Part shown: one piece after another, positions 16,850 to 24,638 of the stretch
How the letters are laid out: each line of letters opens with the position of its first letter
Numbering within the stretch: the stretch's first letter is position 1
Assembly: GCA_017524185.1 (NCBI GenBank)
Contig: JAFWUG010000070.1
Span: 1-43,801, forward strand
DNA from: Bacteroidales bacterium
GTDB lineage: Bacteria; Bacteroidota; Bacteroidia; Bacteroidales; Tenuifilaceae
Reading direction: 5' to 3'
DNA length: 43,801 nt
Translations under genes and position numbers: made by a program
The notes under the pieces: model-generated
Told to the model about the DNA's origin: nothing
What the model saw: only the letters and a program-made list of their open reading frames with translations
Database searches by the model: none

Positions 16850-17431
16850 TTAGTCATCATTTTCATCGGGGCTGGATTCCAATGGGATGGTTACGGCCAG
16901 GATGAAGAAGTAGGCGTTTTCCGTGTAGGGTAGGAAGTGGTAGTAGAGGTGTCGGCCCGATTTGCGCCTGATGTCGATTAGGCCAAGCCCTGCACCGCCC
17001 TTATTGGATAACTCGCCGTCGGCCATTTGCTGCACAAACATGCGCTTCAGATCCGATGCGGTGGCCTTGTTGAGCCTGATTATGCGGTTTTCTAACGGCT
17101 CTATGTTTTGGGCTTTCACCAGGTTGCCTGTGATTACGTAGAACGAGTTGCTGTCGCGTCCCACCATGAATAGTCCATTGCCTATTTGGTTGTTGGGTTC
17201 ATCGTAGTCGTCGCTGTGCTTGGTGATGTTTTGCAGGCATTCAATCATGATATGGAACACCTTCTTGCGCACGGCTGTTGATACGTCCATGGTTTGCATT
17301 TTGCGGTTGGCCATCAGGGCGAACGAGCGCATCATCTGGTGATTCATCTCTCCTTTGTATATCAGAGGAAAGCTGTTTACGGCTATTTCGTTGGATAGCA
17401 CTGATTTTATGAAATAGATGATGTTGTCCAT
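16850..17431 (-). CDS. SiaB-family protein kinase (DUF6272-like)
   Basis: 193 residues from the ATG at 17431; a TTG 63 bases upstream would add a Thr/Pro-rich tail overlapping the isomerase stop and is less likely. The sequence has the marks of SiaB-like GHKL-type anti-sigma-factor-style kinases: an N-terminal IYKGEMN segment, ECLQNITKHSDD (the N-box-like helix), NGLFMVGRD, VITGN and GGAGLGLIDIRRKSG (glycine-rich ATP lid). SiaB phosphorylates the SiaC switch protein, opposed by the PP2C phosphatase SiaA in Pseudomonas. No SiaC-like gene is present in the window, though a PP2C gene lies at 10789-11952. It follows the mannose-6-phosphate isomerase gene by 59 bases. Confidence 0.78.
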   Translation of the reverse strand: MDNIIYFIKSVLSNEIAVNSFPLIYKGEMNHQMMRSFALMANRKMQTMDVSTAVRKKVFHIMIECLQNITKHSDDYDEPNNQIGNGLFMVGRDSNSFYVITGNLVKAQNIEPLENRIIRLNKATASDLKRMFVQQMADGELSNKGGAGLGLIDIRRKSGRHLYYHFLPYTENAYFFILAVTIPLESSPDENDD

Positions 17432-17490
17432 GGGAGCAGTTGTGCTTGGAAAGGGAGGTGTTTTGATTGAAGGGGTGGTGTGTTGGTTAT

Positions 17491-18459
17491 TCAAATATAT
17501 ACTTCAAGCAGCGTTGTTTGTTGCATTGGGGTGATTGAAATATTTCTGATTGAGGCGGGAATAAGTAGGGTTTGACCCGCTGATAGGCTTTCTGGCTGCT
17601 GGTTTGGGGCTTGTAGCGTGGCAGTTCCGTGGGTGCAGATGTAAATCACAAACGAGTCGATTAGGCTGAGGTCGCGGTGGGTGGGCTGGTTTATCTGTAT
17701 GCGGTTTACACTGAAGTGCTCGCCGCTGTGCAGTGGCTGTCCTGCTGGTGGTTTGGGCAGTTTTGCGGTGCGGGTGGGCGTGAGGTTGGCTACGGCCAGG
17801 GCCTGCTCGATGTGGAGGTCGCGTTTGCGCCCGTGCTGGTCGGTGCGGTTGTAGTCGTAGAGGCGGTAGGTGATGTCTGATGCTTGCTGAATCTCGGCGA
17901 GCAATATGCCCTGGCCAATGGCGTGCACGCGGCCAGCAGGGATGAATAGCGCGTCGTTGGGGGTTACTTTTTCGCGGTGTAGCACTTGGTCGAGCGTGCC
18001 CTGGGCTATGCGTTGTTGCAGTTCGGCAGGGGTAACCGTGCAGTTGAACCCTGAGGTGAGCATGGCGTTGGGCTGTGCCTCAATCACATACCACATCTCG
18101 TTTTTGCCCATGCATTGGTGCTGTTGCTGCGCTACGGTGTCGTTGGGGTGAACCTGCACCGAGAGGTCGTCGCGGGCATCGATGAATTTGATGAGCAGCG
18201 GAAACTCCAATCCAAAACGGTCGAACACGTTGTCGCCTAGCAGGTCGGCCATGTATATTTCGGCCACCTCGTTAAGCGTGTTGCCTGCTAAAAATCCGTT
18301 GGCCACCACCGAGCAGTCGCTGTCGAAACCGCATATTTCCCAGCTCTCGCCGCAGCGGCTAATGCTGTGTGGGTTGGGCTTATGCCATTGCTCGGTTAGC
18401 CACGAGCCGCCCCAGATGCGTTCTTTAAGTTGTGGGGTGAATTTTAGTGGGTAGAGCAT
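17491..18459 (-). CDS. manA: Type I mannose-6-phosphate isomerase
   Basis: 322-residue zinc-dependent cupin enzyme interconverting mannose-6-phosphate and fructose-6-phosphate, feeding GDP-mannose and surface polysaccharide synthesis or mannose use. Conserved pieces are KFTPQLKERIWGG at the N-terminus, the zinc site motif QVHPND (102-107) with KNEMWYV (119-125), and FIPAGRVHAIG followed by EIQQASDITYRLYDYNR. The length fits the short bacterial (Bacillus ManA-like) form. A minus-strand -7 box lies 41 bases upstream, and the kinase gene downstream may be in the same transcript. Confidence 0.94.
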   Translation of the reverse strand: MLYPLKFTPQLKERIWGGSWLTEQWHKPNPHSISRCGESWEICGFDSDCSVVANGFLAGNTLNEVAEIYMADLLGDNVFDRFGLEFPLLIKFIDARDDLSVQVHPNDTVAQQQHQCMGKNEMWYVIEAQPNAMLTSGFNCTVTPAELQQRIAQGTLDQVLHREKVTPNDALFIPAGRVHAIGQGILLAEIQQASDITYRLYDYNRTDQHGRKRDLHIEQALAVANLTPTRTAKLPKPPAGQPLHSGEHFSVNRIQINQPTHRDLSLIDSFVIYICTHGTATLQAPNQQPESLSAGQTLLIPASIRNISITPMQQTTLLEVYI

Positions 18460-18491
18460 GGCTGCGCGTTGGTGGTTTGGGGTTTAAACGG

Positions 18492-18507
18492 TATATTTGC
18501 AAAGTTA
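18492..18507. promoter_or_regulatory. Abutting divergent -7 boxes for manA (-) and exonuclease (+)
   Basis: TATATTTG (18492-18499) is a plus-strand TAnnTTTG box. The next eight bases, CAAAGTTA (18500-18507), are the reverse complement of TAACTTTG, a minus-strand box. A TTG at 18469-18471 (20 bases before the plus box) and a CAAA at 18530-18533 (22 bases beyond the minus box) can serve as the two -33 elements. Confidence 0.6.
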
Positions 18508-18557
18508 ATCTTTTTGTGGGAGAAAGTTGCAAAGCCCACGCTAAAAATTGTAAAGCC

Positions 18558-19280
18558 ATGATTTTGAGCCATATCAGTTTAGAGAATGTGCTGTTTATTG
18601 ATATAGAAACCGTACCGCAGTACGCCAACTATGCCGATGTGCCTGAGCCTATGCGCGTTTTGTGGGATAAGAAATCGCACTCCATAGTGCGAAACGCCGA
18701 GGAAGAAACGCCTGAGAGCATCTATCAGCGGGCGGGTATCTACGCCGAGTTTGGCCGTATTGTGTGCATATCGGTGGGTTGCATCGTGAAAAAGAAGGAC
18801 GAGAGTTGGTTTGCTGTAAAATCGTATGCTAGCCACGACGAGCGTCAATTGTTGCAGGATTTTGGGCAGATGCTTACGGATTTTGGCCAGCGCAGGGGTG
18901 CTAGTCTGTGCGCTCATAATGGCAAAGAGTTCGACTATCCGTATATTGCTCGCCGAATGCTGATAAATGGCGTAGAAATACCTGAGTTGCTGAATATTGC
19001 GGGAAAAAAGCCCTGGGAGGTGCAGCTGCTCGACACCATGGAGCTTTGGAAGTTTGGCGATTATAAGAGCTACACGTCGCTCAATTTGCTCACCTATGTG
19101 TTTGGCATACCCTCGCCCAAGGACGATATAGACGGCAGTCAGGTGGCCGATTGCTACTATCGTGGCGAGTTGGAGCGTATAGCGGTGTATTGCGAGAAGG
19201 ACGTGCTGGCCATAGCGCAGCTCATGCTGCGTTTCCGCAACCAACCGCTGATTGCCCCCGAGCATGTGGAGCGTCGATAG
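18558..19280 (+). CDS. PolB-like 3'-5' exonuclease (DnaQ fold)
   Basis: 240-residue stand-alone exonuclease of the DEDDy type related to the proofreading domain of family B polymerases. ExoI motif DIET carries Asp15 and Glu17, ExoII NGKEFDYPY carries Asp126, and ExoIII YCEKDVLA carries Tyr211 and Asp215. Metal-dependent removal of 3' nucleotides is expected, probably in DNA repair or RNA/DNA trimming. The ATG at 18558 lies 58 bases after a -7 box; the frame is open further upstream but through the promoter. It is convergent with the GIN-domain gene, with only 12 bases between the two stop codons and no visible terminator. Confidence 0.9.
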   Translation: MILSHISLENVLFIDIETVPQYANYADVPEPMRVLWDKKSHSIVRNAEEETPESIYQRAGIYAEFGRIVCISVGCIVKKKDESWFAVKSYASHDERQLLQDFGQMLTDFGQRRGASLCAHNGKEFDYPYIARRMLINGVEIPELLNIAGKKPWEVQLLDTMELWKFGDYKSYTSLNLLTYVFGIPSPKDDIDGSQVADCYYRGELERIAVYCEKDVLAIAQLMLRFRNQPLIAPEHVERR

Positions 19281-19292
19281 GTGCTGCGCTGT

Positions 19293-20039
19293 TTAGCGTT
19301 TGGGCTTTACGCGTAGCGAATCGCCTTCGATGCTGATGCTGGTGGGGTGCCCAATGTAGTAGGTTGTGCCAGTGCCTTTCTGATTGTCAACGTGGAGCGT
19401 TTGCGTGGGGCCGATGTGGAGGTCGGCATTGCCCCAATGCTCTATGTTGGTGCTGCTGGACGTTAGAGCCTCGGAGTTGACTATGTCGGCGCAGAATATG
19501 TGCAGGTCTAAGTGTTTGGTTTTGCCCGATAGTTGCAGATTTGAGTGTCCGTTGTGTCCCCATGGGCCTGAGATGTATATATGGTCGGATTTTAGGCATA
19601 TATTGGCATCAACCACGGGTGTGCGGCATATCAGCCCAAAGTTACGTGAAGTGAGCGTATCGGTGGTGCTTAGGTGGCAGGGTTTGTATATCCAAATGTC
19701 GTGTAGCGATGGGGTGTGTAGTTCTATGCGTAGCAGTTCGTAGCCGCTTATGGGGCGCATCCCTATATAATGGTTCAGATGCAGATTGCCGTTGTGGGTG
19801 CTCAAATCCACGTACTGATGTAGTTTTTCGGGGCATACAACGTCGGCAAATTGGGCGGTGTCGGGTATAATCACCACCTGCATCATGGCATCTACGCGTA
19901 GCGTGTCGAATGCTTGTAGGCTGTGCCTGTGCGACTGCGTGGAGCCAGGGGCAAGGTGGTCGGTCAGACTACAGGCGCAGAGCAGCATTGCAGCTATGGT
20001 TATGCTTATTTTGTGGAGTATGTATGTTGATTTTGTCAT
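19293..20039 (-). CDS. GIN/DUF2807-like lipoprotein
   Basis: 248-residue probable lipoprotein with a signal peptide ending LLCAC (lipidated Cys23). The remainder is beta-rich and resembles the 'head GIN' DUF2807 proteins of Bacteroidota, with an initial FDTLRVDAMMQVVIIPDT strand pair and repeated short beta turns (HNGNLHL, GNADLHIG) suggesting a right-handed beta-helix. These proteins are putative adhesins of unknown role. It is last in a probable three-gene minus-strand operon, 22 bases after the PagL-like gene. Similarity to the family is partial, so the label is moderate. Confidence 0.7.
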   Translation of the reverse strand: MTKSTYILHKISITIAAMLLCACSLTDHLAPGSTQSHRHSLQAFDTLRVDAMMQVVIIPDTAQFADVVCPEKLHQYVDLSTHNGNLHLNHYIGMRPISGYELLRIELHTPSLHDIWIYKPCHLSTTDTLTSRNFGLICRTPVVDANICLKSDHIYISGPWGHNGHSNLQLSGKTKHLDLHIFCADIVNSEALTSSSTNIEHWGNADLHIGPTQTLHVDNQKGTGTTYYIGHPTSISIEGDSLRVKPKR

Positions 20040-20061
20040 TGTGTGTGGTGCTGTAAATCAG

Positions 20062-21186
20062 TTATATAAATCTAAATCTGTATCGTAGGCCGAGTTCGAT
20101 GAAGTCGGCGTTGCCGAAATAGTGTGTTTTTATGGCTATCGAGGCATAAACATCGCGAAGCATTTGCCAGCGTAGGCCGAGTTTGTAGGTGAATCGGCCG
20201 TCGAGGGTGGTGCGGTTTATATAGATGCCGGGCTGTAGCGATATGCCCAGGCGACCTGCGTGTATGATGTAGGTGGGGTATATGGCCATGCGGTAGTACA
20301 TGCCGTTGCGGAATCCGTCCTCGGTGCGGTGTTTGTCGATGTAGCATAGTCGTGTGCTGTTGTCGCGATAGGCATCAACCTCAATGCCCACAATGCTTGC
20401 ATGGCCTATTCGGTATTGTAGTTCGGTGCTTATGCCTATGCTGGCATAGAGGTGGTTGTTGCCCACGGTTATTGTTTTTGCACCGCCCATTATGCCGACA
20501 AGTAGGGCAAGGCGTGTGGTGTCGGATTTGGTGGGAGGGGTGTTGCTTAACAGCGTGGTGAGCGGTTTTAGGCTGTAGCGTGCTTCGAGGCCAGCGGTGA
20601 TGATGTTGAATCCCTTGTTGGGTTCACGGAGGTTGCCGTTGCTGGCGTGTGTAATTCCTGTCATTAGGGCAAACGAGAGGTTTTGCGTTGCTTGGTAGCG
20701 AAGCAGCAGGTCGTATTGAAAAAACACGTTGATGGCTGTGCTCAGCACAAAATGTTGGGGGTTGCGTTGCGCGTGGTAGTGCTTGGTGGCGTAGGATAGG
20801 CCAAACGATATGCGGTGGCCAACGTTGAGGCGGTGTTGCGGGGTAAGGAAGTGGTTGTCGAAGTAGGTATATAGGCCGTGCAGATAACCGAAGTGCTGGC
20901 TGTTGCCAAGGTTTGAGCGGTAGTAGCCCAAGCCTATCACGGGGTAGCGGAAACGGATGTGCCAGTCTTTGGTTCCATCGGTTTGCAGCCCCACGTTGAG
21001 GCGGAATGCGGCCACGTTGTGGCGCAGGAAGTAGGCGATGTAGTCGTGGTGCGGGGCGACAAATCCAGCGCGTGGTTCTATGCTTAGCACTAATCGGTCG
21101 GCCAGCGGTTTTTGCGCCGTGGCGATGCGGGGTAGCATCAGCAGGGCTGCGAGCCATGCGGCACGTGTCCACTTTTTAGCGCACAT
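20062..21186 (-). CDS. Acyloxyacyl hydrolase, PagL-like lipid A 3-O-deacylase
   Basis: 374-residue outer-membrane barrel with a signal peptide (cleavage near ATAQ, residue 25). The PagL signature H-x-SNG is present as THASNGNLREPNKGFN, with catalytic His180 and Ser182. PagL enzymes remove the 3-O acyl chain from lipid A, altering endotoxicity and membrane properties. It is much longer than Pseudomonas PagL (about 170 residues), but such long forms are common in Bacteroidota and consist of additional strands on both sides. The start codon overlaps the end of the upstream barrel gene by 11 bases, indicating coupled translation. Confidence 0.82.
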   Translation of the reverse strand: MCAKKWTRAAWLAALLMLPRIATAQKPLADRLVLSIEPRAGFVAPHHDYIAYFLRHNVAAFRLNVGLQTDGTKDWHIRFRYPVIGLGYYRSNLGNSQHFGYLHGLYTYFDNHFLTPQHRLNVGHRISFGLSYATKHYHAQRNPQHFVLSTAINVFFQYDLLLRYQATQNLSFALMTGITHASNGNLREPNKGFNIITAGLEARYSLKPLTTLLSNTPPTKSDTTRLALLVGIMGGAKTITVGNNHLYASIGISTELQYRIGHASIVGIEVDAYRDNSTRLCYIDKHRTEDGFRNGMYYRMAIYPTYIIHAGRLGISLQPGIYINRTTLDGRFTYKLGLRWQMLRDVYASIAIKTHYFGNADFIELGLRYRFRFI

Positions 21187-21784
21187 AGTATGAAAGTGTG
21201 AGTTCTATTACGTTGTTGAATACGCCCTTATTGCGCCAATGCTCAAGTAGTGGCGGGGCGGGCATTAGCGGTATGGCTGAGTATGAGAACATGGCCTCGG
21301 CGCGGAGGTGTTCGTATAGGTTGATGATTAATCCGCCCATGGCGGCCACTTCGTAGCGACGCAGGGCTATGGTTTGTTGGTGTGGCACTGCACCGCTGAT
21401 GTTAAACTCGCGCAGCGAGGCCAAGTAGCCTGTGCTAAATCCTGCACCCAGGCTAAAGCGGCTGTTTATTGAGTAGAGAGCTAAGAGCGGTAGTTCTAAA
21501 TAGTTGAGCCTCAGTTTAAAAATGGTGGTGCCTGGGGTTTGCCCCTTGGCAAAGCTGCCCTTTTGTATGTAGCGAAATTTTGCCACGATGCTCCACGGCG
21601 TGTTGGTGTTGGCCTGCACCCAGATGCCCGCAATGGGGCCCGCTTTATGGTAGCCCGAATAGCTGTCGCCATCGACCTGTGTGGCAGCTAGTCCCACGGT
21701 TATACCCGCGCTGAATGGTTGCGCTTTGGCTTGTGCCGTGTGGAGTAGCAGGGCTAATAGTGCTATGGCGAATGTTTTGGGCAT
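21176..21784 (-). CDS. Outer-membrane beta-barrel protein (PorT-family-like)
   Basis: 202 residues from the ATG at 21784, which gives a clean signal peptide (MPKTFAIALLALLLHTAQAKAQ); the open frame continues upstream through the promoter. The mature part has alternating strands and features of the PorT-like 'outer membrane beta-barrel' domain (an initial AGITVGLAATQVDGDSYSGY, KFRYIQKGS, LNYLELPLLALY, AGFSTGYLASL). The pattern LEIP/LELPLL after the fourth strand is typical of that family. It is not evidently PorT itself, so no secretion role is claimed. First gene of an operon with the PagL-like enzyme. Confidence 0.8.
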   Translation of the reverse strand: MPKTFAIALLALLLHTAQAKAQPFSAGITVGLAATQVDGDSYSGYHKAGPIAGIWVQANTNTPWSIVAKFRYIQKGSFAKGQTPGTTIFKLRLNYLELPLLALYSINSRFSLGAGFSTGYLASLREFNISGAVPHQQTIALRRYEVAAMGGLIINLYEHLRAEAMFSYSAIPLMPAPPLLEHWRNKGVFNNVIELTLSYYVR

Positions 21785-21807
21785 GTTTTGTGCTCTTTTA
21801 GGCCATG

Positions 21808-21815
21808 CAAAGGTA
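21808..21815 (-). promoter_or_regulatory. -7 promoter box of barrel/PagL/GIN operon
   Basis: On the minus strand this reads TACCTTTG, an exact TAnnTTTG match, 23 bases before the ATG at 21784. It lies directly downstream of the aminotransferase terminator. Confidence 0.6.
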
Positions 21816-21847
21816 AAAAAAAAGGCGACATCCGAGGGTGTCGCCTT
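21815..21847 (-). terminator. Rho-independent terminator of the aminotransferase gene
   Basis: AAGGCGACA (21822-21830) pairs with TGTCGCCTT (21839-21847) with an 8-base loop. Read on the minus strand a run of nine Ts follows (21823-21815). It sits 17 bases past the aminotransferase stop codon. Confidence 0.9.
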
Positions 21848-21864
21848 GGGGTGTGCGGTTTGCG

Positions 21865-23064
21865 TTAGAGTGTGCGACCGGGGTATTGTTTTAGGGCCAC
21901 ATCGAGGCACTCCATGGCAGCCTTTAGGTCGTCGATTTTTAGTACGTAGGCAATGCGCACCTCGTTTTTGCCCAGCCCTGGGGTGGTGTAGAAGCCAGTG
22001 GCGGGTGCAACCATCACTGTGGCTCCGTTGTGCTCAAACTCCTCGAGGAGCCACTGGGCAAAGCGGTCGCTGTCGTCGATGGGTAGTTTCACCACGGTGT
22101 AGAATGCGCCTTTGGGCTTGGGGCAATATACGCCCTCCATGCGGTTGAGCGCTTCGACCATGAAGTTGCGGCGGGCGATGTACTCGTTGTAAACCTCGTC
22201 GAAATAGGCCTCGGGGGTGTTAACGGCGGCTTCGCCAGCCACTTGTCCGAACGAAGGGGGCGATAGGCGTGCCTGAGCAAATTTCATGGCGGTGGTGTAG
22301 ATGTCGCGGTTGCGGGTGATTAGCGCACCAATGCGTACGCCGCACATGCTGTAGCGTTTCGACACGGAGTCGATTAGTACCACGTTATCCTCCAAACCCT
22401 CTAACTGCATGGCCGAGAAGTGCTTGTTGCCATCGTAGCAGAACTCGCGATATACCTCGTCGGAGAACACGTATAGGTCGTGCTTTTTGACAATGGAGGC
22501 CAGTCGGCGCAGTTCTTCCTCGGAGTAGAGGTAGCCCGTGGGGTTGTTGGGATTGCAGATAACAATGCCCTTGGTTTTTGGGGTTATTATGCGCTCGAAT
22601 TCGGCTATGTCGGGTAGGGCAAAGTCGTTTTGAATCGACGAAACGATTGGTTTCACCACTGCGCCTGCCTGTAGGGCGAAACTGGCGTAGTTGGCATAGT
22701 AAGGTTCAGGTATAATCACTTCGTCGCCCGGGTTGAGGCATGCCATGAAAGCCATGGTTATTGCTTCTGAACCGCCTGTTGTTACTATAATTTGGTCGGT
22801 ATTCACGTTGATGCCTATGCCTTGATAGTAGCCAGCCAGGGCTTTGCGGTAGCTTTCGTTGCCGGCCGAGTGGCTATATTCAATCACCTTTAGGTCGCTG
22901 TTGCGCACTGCGTCGAGGGCTACTTGTGGAGTGGGAATATCGGGCTGTCCGATGTTTAGATGATACACCTTGCGCCCCTTTTTCTTAGCGGCTTCGGCGA
23001 ATGGAACCAGTTTGCGGATGGGCGATGAGGGCATAGCCTGCCCACGGTCTGATATTTTTGGCAT
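21865..23064 (-). CDS. Class I/II PLP-dependent aminotransferase (aspartate-type)
   Basis: 399-residue fold-type I aminotransferase. Signatures are NPNNPTG (171-177), FSDEVYREF (Asp202 binds the PLP nitrogen), the Schiff-base Lys236 in SVSKRYSMCGVRIG, and a C-terminal NEVRIAYV arginine that binds the substrate carboxylate. It is of the 'pyridoxal phosphate-dependent aminotransferase' group of AspC/AAT-I-beta type; whether aspartate, aromatic or branched-chain amino acids are the main substrate cannot be told. ATG 23064 was chosen because MPKISDRGQAMPSSPIRKL is the usual start of this group; the upstream open frame is not family-like. A minus-strand -7 box lies 58 bases upstream. Confidence 0.92.
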   Translation of the reverse strand: MPKISDRGQAMPSSPIRKLVPFAEAAKKKGRKVYHLNIGQPDIPTPQVALDAVRNSDLKVIEYSHSAGNESYRKALAGYYQGIGINVNTDQIIVTTGGSEAITMAFMACLNPGDEVIIPEPYYANYASFALQAGAVVKPIVSSIQNDFALPDIAEFERIITPKTKGIVICNPNNPTGYLYSEEELRRLASIVKKHDLYVFSDEVYREFCYDGNKHFSAMQLEGLEDNVVLIDSVSKRYSMCGVRIGALITRNRDIYTTAMKFAQARLSPPSFGQVAGEAAVNTPEAYFDEVYNEYIARRNFMVEALNRMEGVYCPKPKGAFYTVVKLPIDDSDRFAQWLLEEFEHNGATVMVAPATGFYTTPGLGKNEVRIAYVLKIDDLKAAMECLDVALKQYPGRTL

Positions 23065-23121
23065 GATATAAAGCGTTGATTTTGTTGTGTTTACACTGTA
23101 TTCCGATTGGAATTTGTAGCG

Positions 23122-23129
23122 CAAAATTA
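23122..23129 (-). promoter_or_regulatory. -7 promoter box of the aminotransferase gene
   Basis: On the minus strand this reads TAATTTTG, matching TAnnTTTG, 57 bases before the start at 23064. No clear -33 element was seen. Confidence 0.45.
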
Positions 23130-23184
23130 CAACTAAAATGTAAATTATTGGCTTCTGAACGGCTATTTTTTGGCTGTTCCAGTG

Positions 23185-24561
23185 CTATTCGGGGTTGTAG
23201 AGCGATATGCGATGAGCCACGCGGCTGGCTATTTCCACTGCGGCCTCTTCGAGCAGGGCGTTGGCTGTGGGTATGCCGCGTTTCTCGGTGCATAGGCGTT
23301 GCAGGGCTCTTATCTCTTTGGAGTCGGTGGAGATGTAGTCTTTATCGGAGTCGCGCGTGGCCGAAATCCAGTGGCCTGGAACTAGTTTTTTGTGGTCGCC
23401 CTTGAAGTTTACGTATGATAGCACGGCGCGGCGTTCGGCGTGCGCCACGTCGTTGAACAGTAGTGTGCCGTTGTCGGCAGCTACAAGCTGATATTTGAGC
23501 GTTACAATGGCTCCTGCGCTCATGGTGCATACTTCGTATGTAACTTTCTCATACTCAACGATTGTGGTTTCTTGGCCGGTGGCCTTGTCGCGTTTTTTAT
23601 GTTCGTGGCGTAGGTATCCCTTGCGCATTTCGCGTGTGGTGTGCTCTGGCTCAATCATAAAGTCGGTGATTGTACCCTGCACCAGTCCTTTTGCTCCAAT
23701 CAGCTGGTTGACGTTCACTCCCGATTGTTGCGAGCGCATGCGTTGCTGTATGTTCTGCGAGGTTGTTTGTGGGTCGATGGCCTTAATAAAGGCGTGATTT
23801 AGTCCAGCGATAGCCGCAACGGTGTGTTCGCGTAGTGCGGCTGCGTATGCGCTTGCGTCGTATTGGCAGGCAAAAGGCTCAACCCACACGGTGAACTGCG
23901 CTCGTTGAAACGCCTCGTCGCGTAGCGACAGCGCGTCTTTGTAGTCGGGGAACGATTTGTTTAGGGAGTTGAAAGCGGAGTATGCCTGCCGATATTTGCC
24001 CCTATCGTATAGTGCTAAGGCAGACTGGTATAGGGGTTCGGCCCGCGAATATATTAGCATATCGTCCACGCCAGCGTAGGCTGGGTTAATTGAGCGTAGT
24101 TCCTTTAGTATGGTCTCGGCCTGCGAGAATTTGTTGGCTTCGAGCATCTTTTGCGCTTGCGTGTTGAGTTGCTCGGAGTAGTTGCGCTTCGACTCCTCGT
24201 AGGCCACTTTGGTGCTGGCTGGTATTTGTAGCGAAACACCTAATTTTGAGGCTTTTGATGCCATTTGATCCACCTCATGGTAGCGATACACTGCGCCACG
24301 GTCGTCGCGTTGCCGCGAGGCGTTCACCACTTGCGCCGACATCTCGTCGATAGCGCGTTGCCCCGTGTTTTTGAGGCCAATCATCGATTGTGTGTTGTTG
24401 CGGTTGGCCGATAGCGATACGATGTAGGCGTTGGCGGCTTGTTCGTACATGCCAGCGGCCTCGAGTTCTGTTCCTTTCTTGAGGTATTGGCTCGATGTGC
24501 ATCCGCCCAGCATAAGTGCGGCTATGGCTATTGAGGCTATATGTTTGAGTGTTGTTTTCAT
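23185..24561 (-). CDS. Tetratricopeptide-like lipoprotein
   Basis: 458-residue probable lipoprotein: signal peptide MKTTLKHIASIAIAALMLGG followed by lipidated Cys21. The next region (about 25-70 and 150-230) is helical with TPR-like repeats (YLKKGTELEAAGMYEQAANAYIVSL, KYRQAYSAFNSLNKSFPDYKDAL). The second half (240-458) is a mixed alpha/beta domain that I do not recognise; it includes a stretch of basic and acidic residues (RKGYLRHEHKKRDK) and ends in an ASRVAHRISLYNPE helix. The upstream frame is open for another 300 bases, but only the ATG at 24561 gives a signal peptide. Likely an envelope scaffold or assembly protein of unknown role. Confidence 0.8.
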   Translation of the reverse strand: MKTTLKHIASIAIAALMLGGCTSSQYLKKGTELEAAGMYEQAANAYIVSLSANRNNTQSMIGLKNTGQRAIDEMSAQVVNASRQRDDRGAVYRYHEVDQMASKASKLGVSLQIPASTKVAYEESKRNYSEQLNTQAQKMLEANKFSQAETILKELRSINPAYAGVDDMLIYSRAEPLYQSALALYDRGKYRQAYSAFNSLNKSFPDYKDALSLRDEAFQRAQFTVWVEPFACQYDASAYAAALREHTVAAIAGLNHAFIKAIDPQTTSQNIQQRMRSQQSGVNVNQLIGAKGLVQGTITDFMIEPEHTTREMRKGYLRHEHKKRDKATGQETTIVEYEKVTYEVCTMSAGAIVTLKYQLVAADNGTLLFNDVAHAERRAVLSYVNFKGDHKKLVPGHWISATRDSDKDYISTDSKEIRALQRLCTEKRGIPTANALLEEAAVEIASRVAHRISLYNPE

Positions 24562-24638
24562 GTAGCAAGCGGTCAATATTGAAGGCTTAGTGTTGATGTT
24601 GGGTTTTGATATACGTAAATAGAACGCAACGGTGGTTG

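Noticed and set aside
17432..17494. Upstream TTG start for the SiaB-like kinase giving overlap with manA
   Set aside because: The added segment is a Thr/Pro-rich stretch not typical of the family. The ATG at 17431 gives a family-like N-terminus.
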